Positions 37,470 through 49,400 of a stretch of 60,000 nucleotides of DNA are shown piece after piece (within the stretch, counting starts at the first letter, position 1; each line of letters opens with the position of its first letter). Under the pieces are notes generated by a model, which worked only from the letters and a program-made list of their open reading frames with translations, had not been told where the DNA came from and made no database searches. The stretch is taken from contig NC_045141.1 of NCBI RefSeq assembly GCF_008831285.2, positions 14,868,106 through 14,928,105 of the forward strand, written 5' to 3'. Both the position numbers and the translations under genes were made by a program. This DNA comes from Nymphaea colorata (taxonomy: Eukaryota > Streptophyta > Magnoliopsida > Nymphaeales > Nymphaeaceae).

Positions 37470-40400
37470 CGTAACTTCGCACTCAAGTTTTTTGAAAATG
37501 ATCCATACTTGCACCCGTACCCGTACCCATGTGACATAGGTCCAAATAGCATATTAAAACTCCACAAATAGAACAGCTAATCCACCCGAGATACAAGTTG
37601 TGCAGCAAATTAGGGTCTACAAAATACCACGACTAATGAGGCAGATGATAAATTCCAGCACTTTAGAGTCACAAAAGCTCCACGAACTGAGAGACAACAA
37701 TAAGATCATGCAGCAATGCAGACTGCATCTACAAAATTTCAGTTTAAATAAATGTACATATCTAATCAACCCTGACACGTCAGATCTGAAACCTCGATTT
37801 TGGTCCTAAAAGAAAAAAAAAATGATCTCTCCACAACAACTCTAGCAGCTTCTTCCTCGACGACACCAAGGACTTATTACTCCACTGACAAATGTGTTGA
37901 TTGCTTGATAACGTACAAAAGACAAACTCCAACATCTAGTATAATCAACGATGACAGTTACAATGGTATGCCTTCAACATCTACCATGGAAAACAAGATG
38001 GAAGTCTCCAACATTGACCACATGAACAACGATGAAATCTGATCGCCTAAGGTTATCCTACCATCAGCAATCAGATCTCTGATCACACGACCCAATTACA
38101 AATTTCTTCAGCCGAAGAGAGGAGGAACTAACTACTAGAGAAGAGAAGAAAGAAGAGAGGAGAACAAACAAGTCTGGCGTCCGACTGTCCAAGGAACTGG
38201 TGACTTTGATACCATGTTGCAATTGTTTGGGAAGAAGAAAATCACCCATTAGATTAACCCTAACCTCTCTTAAATAGAGATTAAAGGGCAGTATAAAGAT
38301 TACATCTAAGTCCACAAAGTAAATAAAAATTATTTATTAGTACACTTAAAGACATTAAAATTCTAATCACCACCCTACATAATTGTTAATTGTTTGTTGC
38401 AATAATTCTCTCATAAGAGATGTTACAGTCCCCAACGGCTATGTTTCTAGCTGTTGGGTCCTCCAACAGTTCCTCACCTTCTTATCTATAGTCTCTTGTA
38501 ATGTAATTTCTTGTTTGAGGCTGTTTTACAACCTTGTTCATTCTTTAATGGTGACTCCCTTTCATTCCCTTTGTGGATTGTTTCAGTAGGCCTCAGTACC
38601 TTGTATGCGAGCTTGTTGTTGTAAACTTGTGACACCCCATTTTAAGAGTTTAGTCTTGTATTGAAGATTTTGAGAAATCTTCAAGGCCTTATAAAGTGAA
38701 TTTTTTAAATAATTGGTTGTCTTGATTCATAGTCTTTTCCAGGCTGGAACTGAACCTACTAGGTGATGGATTGGGGTCCACCAGCTGGGTCGTTACAGTG
38801 GCACCAAAGCCAGTTCAACACTTGGACCTGTGGTCCCACACACACGGGCATGTGTGCCTTAAAGGGGGTAGATTGTAACACTCCACTTTCAAAGTTTAGT
38901 TCTGTATTAAATATTATGAGGAGTCTTCAAGGGCTTATTAATGGGGTTTTAAGTGATTGGTTCTCCTAGTTCCTAGCCTTTTTCCGGCTGGAACTTAACT
39001 AGTAGGAGGCAGATTGAGATCTGACTGCCAGCTCATTATAGTTGCTATTGTGTTGATAGTAGAGTTTGGAGGGCCTTGGTGCCTGTTATTGTTGGGCCCT
39101 GATGCCTTTTTGAGTTGCTTGCTGTTGTATGGACAACAGTTTTATAGTGCCTTAGTGTATTGTTTTTGTTATTACTGCATTGGTAGCAAGATTTGGTGCC
39201 TTAGTGCACGGCTTTTCTCCTTGCTAAAGAAGTTTGGGTGTTGCACCCTATTGAAAGAGCTTTGAAGATCTTGTTTCCTAATAGGTTACAGGAAAGAACA
39301 AAGAATTAGAGGGAAAAAAAAAAAAACTCCGAAAGTGATATCAGGTCTTTGGAGGCACACCTTTTAGATAAACATGCAGACCGAGGATTAGATTTGCTCT
39401 GGTACCATGCTAGAATTCTCCAAAATCTGTTCACATCCGAAAAGGATAAAAAAAGGAAGAAAAACATGCTCAAACAGGGGCATTGTTGGTACGTTTTGAA
39501 ATTTTTTAAAACTTTAAACTGCATGTGCTCCATTTCATTTTTAAAATGGGTAGTTGTGTAATGAAAAAGTTTTAGCAGGACAGTTTTGGACTCTTTTCTT
39601 CTTTTTAATGGCAAAAACTGAAAAGGAAAAGAGGATTAGGGATTTTAAGCCCTTTTTCCCTCCATGAAAGGGTTTGGGGCTTGGGCATTGCTGACGTGAG
39701 GAAGAAGAAGGCCTGCAGTCCAGCAGTTGGCCTTGGGGGCTTGGGCATTCCTTCACTCCCACCTGCTGTCCTATCTTTTAAGTTTTAACTATTCAATAGA
39801 GGAGCAGGAAGCTTTATGCCTTCAAGTTCTTTTTCTTTTTTACATATTTTTTTTGGTTTTTTTATTTAAAAAAAATTGCTGAGATTTTTTTGAGATTTTT
39901 CCAAGGAAATAGCTTCTCCGAGAAAAACCTCGCCAATATTTTCCCGAGAATGATATTTGTGGATGTGGTTTAAACTATGAAAGGGTTGATCCGTTTAAAA
40001 CCTTTTGTATTTCTTTATAAGTTTTTTAAGATTTACTCAAAATATTAGCATATATTATACATATGTGTGTATGTATGCATATATCCTGCCATACCTTGTG
40101 TAAGAATCTTCACAAAGTACTCGTCTCTCCGTATGCAAAACAGATATGTTGAGAAGAGAGGATGAAAGAAGACGATGGAGGAAAGGGAGCAGCCGGCTTA
40201 ACACAGCCCTGCGTTCCTTAATCTTTAATAAAAGAATAACCCTAATAGGTTACAACAGATTTGTACATAAAAGGATAAAAAATTACAAGAGAGCCACCGC
40301 CTAGTAACTTTAGGCGTGTGGATATAAGGAGAATGGATCGGGTCTGAACAGACCCGATCCCCATACGCTAACAGCTCCCCTCAAGTTGTGCATGAGATTT

Positions 40401-43400
40401 GATCATGCACAACTTGTTCTTCAAATCCCAAAAATGCTGCCCTGTGAGACCTTTGGTAAAAAGATCAGCTATCTGTTCATTGGTAGATATATAAGTAGGC
40501 AAGATCTCGGCTTCTTCAACCTTCTGTCGAATGAAATGTTGATCAATCTCTATATGTTTGGTGCGATTATGCAAAATGGGATTGAAAGCAATTTTTATCG
40601 CACTTTGATTGTCACATAGTAATGATGACCGAACAATAGGAAGACTGAGCTCCCCAAGTAAATGACGTAACCATGACGCTTCAGCCGTCCCTGCAGCCAT
40701 TGCTCTATATTCTGCCTCAGTGCTAGATCGTGCAACAGCACGCTGCTTCTTACTGCTCCAACAAATGAGATTAGAATCAAGAAAGAGACAGAAACCTGAA
40801 ACTGATCGTCGGTCATCGGGATCGCCTGCCCAGTCGGCATCAGTATATGTATATATGCTATGTCCAAGAGAAACATTGGAACATTTGGTGTAGACTAGTC
40901 CATCTCCAAGAGTAGCTTTGAGATACCGTAGGATCCGCTTAGCAGCATCCATATGTCCTTCAGTGGGTGCATGCATGAACTGAGAAATCTGATTTACAGC
41001 ATATACTATGTCTGGGCGAGTAAAGGTAAGGTATTGTAACATACCAACAATGCTGCGATAGAATGTGGGATTGGAATATGCAGCAGTTCCATCAGATGCA
41101 GTCAATTTAGTATTCAGAACACTGGGGGTAGTGATGGGTTTGCAATTAGTCATACCTGCCCTATCCAAAACATCAAGGGTATACTTGTGCTGTGTAAGAG
41201 TCAAACTATCATTTGTCCTGTCAAGTTCAACACCCAAAAAATATCGTAATTCTCCTAGATCCTTCATCTTGAACTCTTGCTTCAACATACCTTTAACATA
41301 AGATATATGTGAAGAAGAATTCCCAGTTATAACAATATCATCAACATAGATAAGTAACCAGGTGGTAGCTTCTCCAGTGCGATAGATAAACAAAGAGTGA
41401 TCGAGAGAGCTTCGGAGAAAACCAATTTGTTGTATGTGATGAGAAAAACGATCAAACCATGACCTAGAAGCTTGCTTCAACCCATATAGAGACTTGTGTA
41501 ATTTGCAAACCCATTTTTGAGAATCATGAGTAGTGTAGCCAGGAGGTTGCTCCATGTATACCTCTTCCTTAAGAATTCCATGAAGAAAAGCATTTTTGAC
41601 ATCTAACTGATAGAGAGGCCATCCATACGAGACTGCAAGAGAAATAATGACACGGATTGTTCCCATCTTGATGACTGGACTGAATGTTTCATCATAATCT
41701 TCCCCATATTGCTGAGTGAAACCGCGCGCCACAAGTCGTGCTTTATACCGATCAATGCTACCATCTGGTTTATATTTCAGTTTATAAACCCATTTGGATC
41801 CCACAACATTCTTATCAACTGGACGAGGGACAATCTGCCAAGTCTGACATTCATGCAAGGCTGCCATTTCCTCATTCATTGCTTCAACCCAACATTTTTC
41901 CTTACTCGCATTGTGATAAGATGTTGGTTCCACCCTTTTGCTGACTTCTGTCATAAACAGCTGAAAATCCAAAGAAAAACTGTTATAGCTCACCCATCTA
42001 TCAATAGGATGTCGCACGCGTTGTGATTGGCGTGGAACTGCAGTAGGAACTGATCGCCTAGAATACACCAGGCCTGAGAACCGATTAAGCATAGGTGGCT
42101 CACTGGGCTGAGAAGATGAAGGCATGCTGTCCAAGGAAGTAGTGCTGCTCAAGGAACTACTTACAGATGTCTCGGGCTCATTAACAACTTGCTCATTGTG
42201 CTCAGTCAACATTGCTGCCCCTTGTCTTAAGATTTCAGCATGAAGCCAAGTATCATAAACTTCATTTTTGTCCTTGAGTGTCACAAAAGTAGCCTTGGGA
42301 TCCTGTAACCTGTTCTCATCAAATACAACATGCCGTGAAATATGTACACGCCCAGTTTTAGGATTGTAACACCTATAACCCTTGTAATTTTCTGCATACC
42401 CTATAAATCTACATAAAACAGCACGATCTTGAAATTTGTTTCGCAAGGAAACATCAACATGCACATAGCACACACATCCAAAAACACGCAACTCCTCATA
42501 ACGTGGCTGCTCTTGGTGTAAAAGAAAAAATGGTGATTTTCCATCAAGCAAAGCCAATGGCAATCGATTTATAACATGTACAGCCGTATGGAAAGCCTCG
42601 GTCCACAATGTCATAGGTAAGTCTGTTTCATGCATCATGCTAAGTGCACTTTCAACAATATGCCTATGTTTCCTTTCAGCAATTCCGTTTTGCTGAGGTG
42701 TATGCGGACATGAAATTTGTCTAGTGATCCCATTATCTAGTAAGTACTCAGTAAATTCATTAGAAATAAATTCACCACCACCATCACATTGAAAATGCAC
42801 AATATTACTGGAATATTTATTTTGAACTAAGGCATGAAATTGAGTGAATAGGCGAAAAACTTCTGATTTGTGTTTCATGAAATGGATCCAAGTATATCGG
42901 GAATATGAGTCAACAAAAATGACATAGTATCTACTCCCAGAAGAAGAAGGAACTGGAGCAGGCCCCCAAACATCAGAATATATGGTGTCAAAAACCTTTG
43001 GAGCTCTTTTATTTATTAATTGAAAAGGAAGGGCATGGCTCTTACAGATATGACAACTCGAGCACATGCTGGACTCACTGACAGAACTCAGACTGGACTT
43101 ATCTAAGAGCCCGTCTGCAACAAGACTTCGAACAAAAGATTGACTACAATGAGCTAACCGACCATGCCAAATGGATGGTTTATTATACTCTGTGACATTG
43201 ACTTCACTATGACTTGGAAAACATGAATCGGAAGGGTGAGATTTTGACATCTGTGGAGCTCCTTCAAGGACATACATATCTCCTTTGCGAGTGCCCTCAG
43301 CGAATGTCTTCTTGGTTCGAGCATCCTTGACATAAACAGAAGAGGGTGTGAATTCAACAGAGGATTGAGTATCATCAATAAGCTTGGACACTGAAATAAT

Positions 43401-46400
43401 ATTTTTCTTGACACTTGGAACAACAAGAACATTCTTTAATGGAATCGAAGAAGAGCCCATAGAAATTTGTACATTTCCAATGTGTGATATTGTGTGATGG
43501 GAACCATCTCCCGTGACAACTGAGCCTTTATCTAAATAAGGGAGAGCACTAGAGAGATTACCTGCGTCACCAGTAACATGGGCTGCTGCTCCAGAGTCCA
43601 CATACCATTCTCCTTGCTCGTTTTGTTTCAAATGAAGCTTAGACAGGGCTGTCATGAGGAGTTGTTGTACGTCTGCTGAAACATTAGATCCAGATGATGA
43701 TGAAGCTGACCCTGCTGCTGCCTTGTTCTCACGTCTAATCTGATTATTTTTGTTCTGCGGGTTGTGCCAACATTCTGACTTTACATGCCCCCTCTTGTTG
43801 CAATAGAAACAAGTCGGAACCCTTCTAGATGTGGCAGATGTAGTATTCATGCCCTGTGGTGTTGGGAGAATCCCTCTTCCCATTCCTGCCTGAGGAATCC
43901 ATGTACGAGTGCGATTCCCTTGCAATGCATGTGTCCCTGTGATCAGTACATTGTGACTGTTGGAAGGAATCAAATTCTGTCGCTGAACACGACTAGCTTC
44001 GTGTTGGAATAACTTAGCCTTGAGATCTTCGAAAGATGGAAGAATAGGTAGGACTTCCAAGGCTGTGCAAAAAATATCAAAATCTGTTCCCAGTCCACTC
44101 AAGGCTTGTTGCACTTTGTCCTTGTCGCTGACGGGATGTCCAATGGCAGCAAGTTGATCACTTACACTTTTAATTTCATTCAAATACTCCAAAACAGTAC
44201 GTGTCCCACGCTTGATGTCCTGAAATTGCCTTCTTAACTGCAGAAAACGTGCTTCGGATACTTGAGAATACGTGGTGGCAAGGGTAGACCACAACTCTAG
44301 GGCTGTTAAATCATCATCAATACCTCCTAATACTTCCTCTGACAAAGTAGAAGTAATATAGGCAACAAGAGACTGGTCGTGAGCCAGCCAAGCTTCATAC
44401 TCAGGATTATTTTCAGTAATGGTTTCATATTCAAATCTGATTTCACTCATAGCCGCAGCCCCAGCAGCTTGATCTCCCACTACGGTTTTCTTCACTTCAC
44501 GATCAATATACATAGGAGGTGCTGGAGTGGTCCCATCGATATGCCCGTAGAGTCTATGACTTTTGATAAAAGGGACTATTTGACGTTTCCAAGTCAAATA
44601 GTTACTATGATTCAGCTTTTGTGAAATAAGTTGGGAGAGAAAACTGGAAGATAGAAGAGAGGGGGTCGGCTGATCCATAATTGATTTAGGGCAACGACAA
44701 AAATTAGGGCAAAACGATGAGAAGATTAGGGCACAACGATTAGGGCAAATCAATTAGGGCAAATCACGCAAGATTTAGGGCAGAAACTGAAAAGAGGGAT
44801 GATCACGGCAGAAAAGAAAGAATTTAGGGCAGATTAGGGGCTAATCACATCAAACTGAAATCACTCACCGGAGGACGATGCAACCTGGCTCTGATACCAT
44901 GTAAGAATCTTCACAAAGTACTCGTCTCTCCGTATGCAAAACAGATATGTTGAGAAGAGAGGATGAAAGAAGACGATGGAGGAAAGGGAGCAGCCGGCTT
45001 AACACAGCCCTGCGTTGTGGATATAAGGAGAATGGATCGGGTCTGAACAGACCCGATCCCCATACGCTAACACCTTGCACCCACTTTTTAAAATTTGTTG
45101 TGTCTGCACCTGCACCAATACGACTTAAAAGACTTTGTAAAGAAGCAAATAACTTAGATCCTGTATGATAGAATGGAACCAAATAAAGCATGACTTAGTG
45201 GAAGCATGGTTTGACCAAGGATGCTAGAGTTCTGCTGCGCTGCATAGACTTTAGTTAACAGGGTTTCCCATGGCGATGCCTCTGTTACTCACATAACTTT
45301 CTTGTAGTTTTCTATTCTACATATGTTTAACAAGTCAGTTTGACCAAATATCATGGACCTATATTCTATTAGTTAGATTCATAGTCACAGTCACAGATAT
45401 ATATATTTTGAAATTTTCTCTGCCAAGTAAAATATCAGGAGAATAAATTAAGAAGCTGATTAAGAAAAGGAAGTTTATTGTTCTGTCTAGAATTTAAAAA
45501 TGGCCTTGGATAATGCCTTACTTTTCTTTTCACAAAATTAAATTTATTCTTGATGTTTGTGACTATGGTCAGCATTTATAAAGAAGCATATATAGGCTAC
45601 CTGATGCAGGACATTGAACCACATTTTTCCACATGCTTTACTACATTTGGAAACCAATATATATATAAACAGTGCAACTAATCCCATTCAGTGGGTGATG
45701 CTTTGAAGGGCAAATTTTGATGTTAATTTTTCCTTTGCTTTCTTTTGCATGAATAGTTGTTGGCCAGTCATATGTCTTATGTTCCATTTACTTGCACTAA
45801 ATGCAAAAGGAAGTTTTTTTTTTCCATTCAACATCATAGTGCTGCTGTGAGCAGGTGAACATTGAATTCAAAGATCGTTTTTTTGAAGAGTTTGGGATTG
45901 CACAAAATGAAGATCAAACTGCTTTTTCAGCTGAGAATGGGCATCAGCATTGTGAGGTCATGTCTCGCAGTTCTTCAAAACCTGCTGATCATCAAGCCCT
46001 TTTTGGTGGGAATTCGGATGACCACTTCAGGGTTGGGATAAAATTTACTCGGTGAGATTACAGATTATTGTGGTTTCTATCTGTTCACTTCCATCTAAAT
46101 GGGAATTTGAGTTTTTGTCTGAACTACGTTAACTTAGTTGTTAATGTGTAACTTGCTAATCTCAATTCTTTGACTGGATCTTATTGTTGCCACCCATTAA
46201 AAATTGCTGGTGGGTTTGAATTGGTGATGGTACACATCTATTTAGTGATGCTTGCTGCCTAGCTGAATGTTGGGTCTGTCAGGTTTTCTCTGAGTGTATC
46301 GTATTATGCATACTTGTATACTTAAGCTGGCAAAAGCTTAACGGAATCCGCTTATGTTAGTTGCTAGTTGCTGTTATTTGTTAGCTATGATATTTTTCAC

Positions 46401-49400
46401 TGGACTATGACGTTCTGCTCTATTTGCATTTTTTAAAATTGATTGTAATTTTTCATAGATGTTTGTCTTTCTTCTGCTTAAACTGTTGTATCAGGAAGTA
46501 TAAAGGTATTTGATTAATTTCTAAGAAGAGGCTCATTTGATTCAAAATTTTCTACCTAATAAAATACCAAATTGTTTGGTACTAGTTCAACAAAAGGGTA
46601 AACAACAGTCTTTTCATTGTTTTTAGTTTCAAGATGAGTGTAAAAGCTGTGTACTAACCATAGAATCAAGTCTGTTATTTTGATAAAATATCCCAATATC
46701 GTTCTCTATTTGGAGCTTTTGAGATTAGTAATCTAATTTTTGTGTTTATATTTTTTAAAGTTATATAACTTCATTTTCTCTATATCTTCAATCCAAACAG
46801 TACAACCTCTGTCACACGGGACTCCTCTTTAAGAGGAGTACCCGCACGGTACCGGTGTCGGTGCGGGTGCAGTGTCAGGTGCGGTCAACACAGCTCTGGG
46901 TACGGTCAACGTACCCGAGGTCATTTTTGACATTTTTCGGACTTGGTCAACTTTGACCAAGTCCAAATTTGTCCGGTTTTGAATTTTAACGTCTTTTTAC
47001 ATTTTAATGTTTTTAACACTTTTCACGTTAAAATCTTCGAAACCCTTAAACATATTTTTGTTTCGTCGACTACGCTTCTTCCTCTTCACTCTTCATTGAA
47101 GACTGACGTTGGCAAGCGGCGACGGCAAGCTTCGAGGCAATCTTCTTGGTATTTGCTTGTTTTCATCATCTTCTCGTGTGCTGAGCCTTCCATCGTCTCC
47201 GGTGCTAGTGGAGCCAGCATCGAGGAACAATGTTGTCTCTCTCTCTTTGGGATGGCTTTTGTTTCTCTTGTCTGAGGAATACGTTTGACCCTTTTTTTTG
47301 GATTCTTTGTTTGACTTCTTTCCCGATTCTTTCTTCACTTTTTAATTAGTTGCAGCTGTTTGGTATCCCATTAACTTTGTTGTATAGTATTTATGTTAGG
47401 TGGTGTTTTGGATATTTAATAGTTGTTTTAGTCTTGGACTTATTTTGTAATTTGTTGGTTTCTCTCTAATTCTCATTTCACATGAGATTAGGGCAGATTA
47501 ATGAGTATCGATCAGAGTTTTCTCTCTCTCTTTCTCGACCTCGTCTCTACTCCCTTGGCCTCACGTAACATGGTATCAGAGATGGTCCTTCTTGGATCTA
47601 TCTAACGCCTGCTACATCTCCTCGTTTCATCTCTCGTCTTTCACCTTCTTCCCTCTCTTCTTGATCTTTTCCTCTTCATCTCTGTTCTCTTGCTCAGATC
47701 TGCTCTGTGTGTAGCAGTTTGCCTTAAGGGGTTGTGACGTGTGGTAGATGAGGGATCTAATCACTACTGAACATGTCACGGTTTACTTCTGCTGTGTGGT
47801 GATAGTCGATGGTTCATTTCTGACCAACCTTATTCTACTATATATATTCTTTTTTAGCTAAGGTCATTCATGATGTCGGTCACCGGATATTGGAAAAAAT
47901 ATTTACTTGAGGAAGATGAACCAGTAATCCAGACTGGAAAGTATGCTTCTTGGGAAGAGGATAACAACATAGTTATGTCTTAGATAATGAATAGTGTGGA
48001 CTCTTCTATTTCTCCTACCATTGCCATATTACACTACTGCTAAGGAGATGTGGGTTTTTTTTTATATGAGACTTATTCACATGATTAGAATATAAGTAAG
48101 GTATTTCTGGTAGAGGAAGAACTATACATACTACAATAGGGTGATATGAGTTTGCCTCAATATTTTGCAGCTGTCAAGGCCACTTTTGAGCGACTAAAAT
48201 CCCTTCAACCCCCATGTAAGTCGTGCTATAAGACATTATGAGCAAAGTATGGTTTCCAAGTTTTTGGCAGGTCTCTGTCCAGAATATTCAATGGCAAAGA
48301 CACAAATGCTCACTAGGAGTGATATCCCTAGTTTGGTAGAGACATATAACAGGCTAAGTCGTCTGGTTGTTACTCTACATCACTCTGTCAGTGACACACC
48401 CCACATCAGCATTGGCAACATCCAATGGGCGGGTCAAGTTCTTGCTGTCTCTATAGGAAGAGTAAGGGGATTGGAGTACGTGGCCGATTTCAATGTACCC
48501 ATTGGACAGGTGTTGGGATATCTATGGTAGACCATCTGGCGGCTCATAGGGAAGAGGGTTTAAGACTCCCACAGGTAGAGGTACTTCATCATCAGTCCCT
48601 ACAGGAATGGCTCAGGCAGCAGCCATTGAAGAGAACCCCACTACATCTGAGTCTTTCTCTCTTAACCTGAACAAGGTAGAGTATGAGCATATATTATCTC
48701 TTCTGTAGCTAGGATAGGGGACCATAAGTCTTATTGTGTCAGTCGCAGTGCATTACGATTGGCCCTTATATCAGTTGGATGTCAAAAATGCTTTGTTATA
48801 TGAGGATCTTGATGAGATTGTTTATATGCAGCAACCTCTTGATTTTGAACGTCAGGGGGAGTGTGGTAAAGTGTGCAGGTTGAAGAAAGCTATATATGGC
48901 TTGAAACGAAGTCCTCGTGCTTGGTTTCACAAACTCTCCAAAGTTGTGTTCGAATATGGATTTAAGAGATCTTAGCTAGACCATTCGTTGATATCAAGAA
49001 AGGATCTAGAGGTATAGTTGTGCTAGTGTTGTATGTTGATGATATTGTTTTGATAGGTGAATGTGAGCAGGAGGTAGCTCTAATAAAGAAATTTTTACAA
49101 AAACACTTTGTTATCAAAGATCTTGGCCAGCTACGATATTTTCTTGGCATTGAAGTTGCTCGTAGTAAGGAATGAGTGGTGTTATCACAAAGGAAGTATG
49201 TTATTGACCTTTTATAGGACACATGGATGCTAGGAGCTAAACCTGCAACTCTTCTTTTCAACCCAGGACTACATCTATATGATGATGACTTGGAAGAGAT
49301 AGCTTCACAAGCCGACAGATCATTGATTGATAAGCTTCTTATGTGACTGTGACTCGGCCAGATATTAGCTTTGTTGTGGGAAAATTAAGCCAATTCATGG

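Larger units (their letters stand above)
40099..45072 (-). mobile_element. Complete Ty1/copia retrotransposon, probably recent
   Basis: The 4974-bp element is flanked by perfect CCTTG duplications (40094-40098 and 45073-45077). It is oriented right to left, antisense to UTP25, within the intron between exons h and i. Parts in its own order: 5' LTR 45072-44900, primer site 44899-44889, leader with TTAGGGCA motifs (about 44850-44683), a single open polyprotein frame (44678-40368), polypurine tract (about 40384-40374), 3' LTR 40373-40099. LTRs are identical over all shared bases, pointing to a recent insertion, but the 5' LTR lacks 102 bp present in the 3' LTR. Confidence 0.97.

Noticed and set aside
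44683-44850. Interstitial telomere repeat
   Set aside because: Units are TTAGGGCA-like with irregular spacing, not tandem TTTAGGG; better explained as copia leader repeats.
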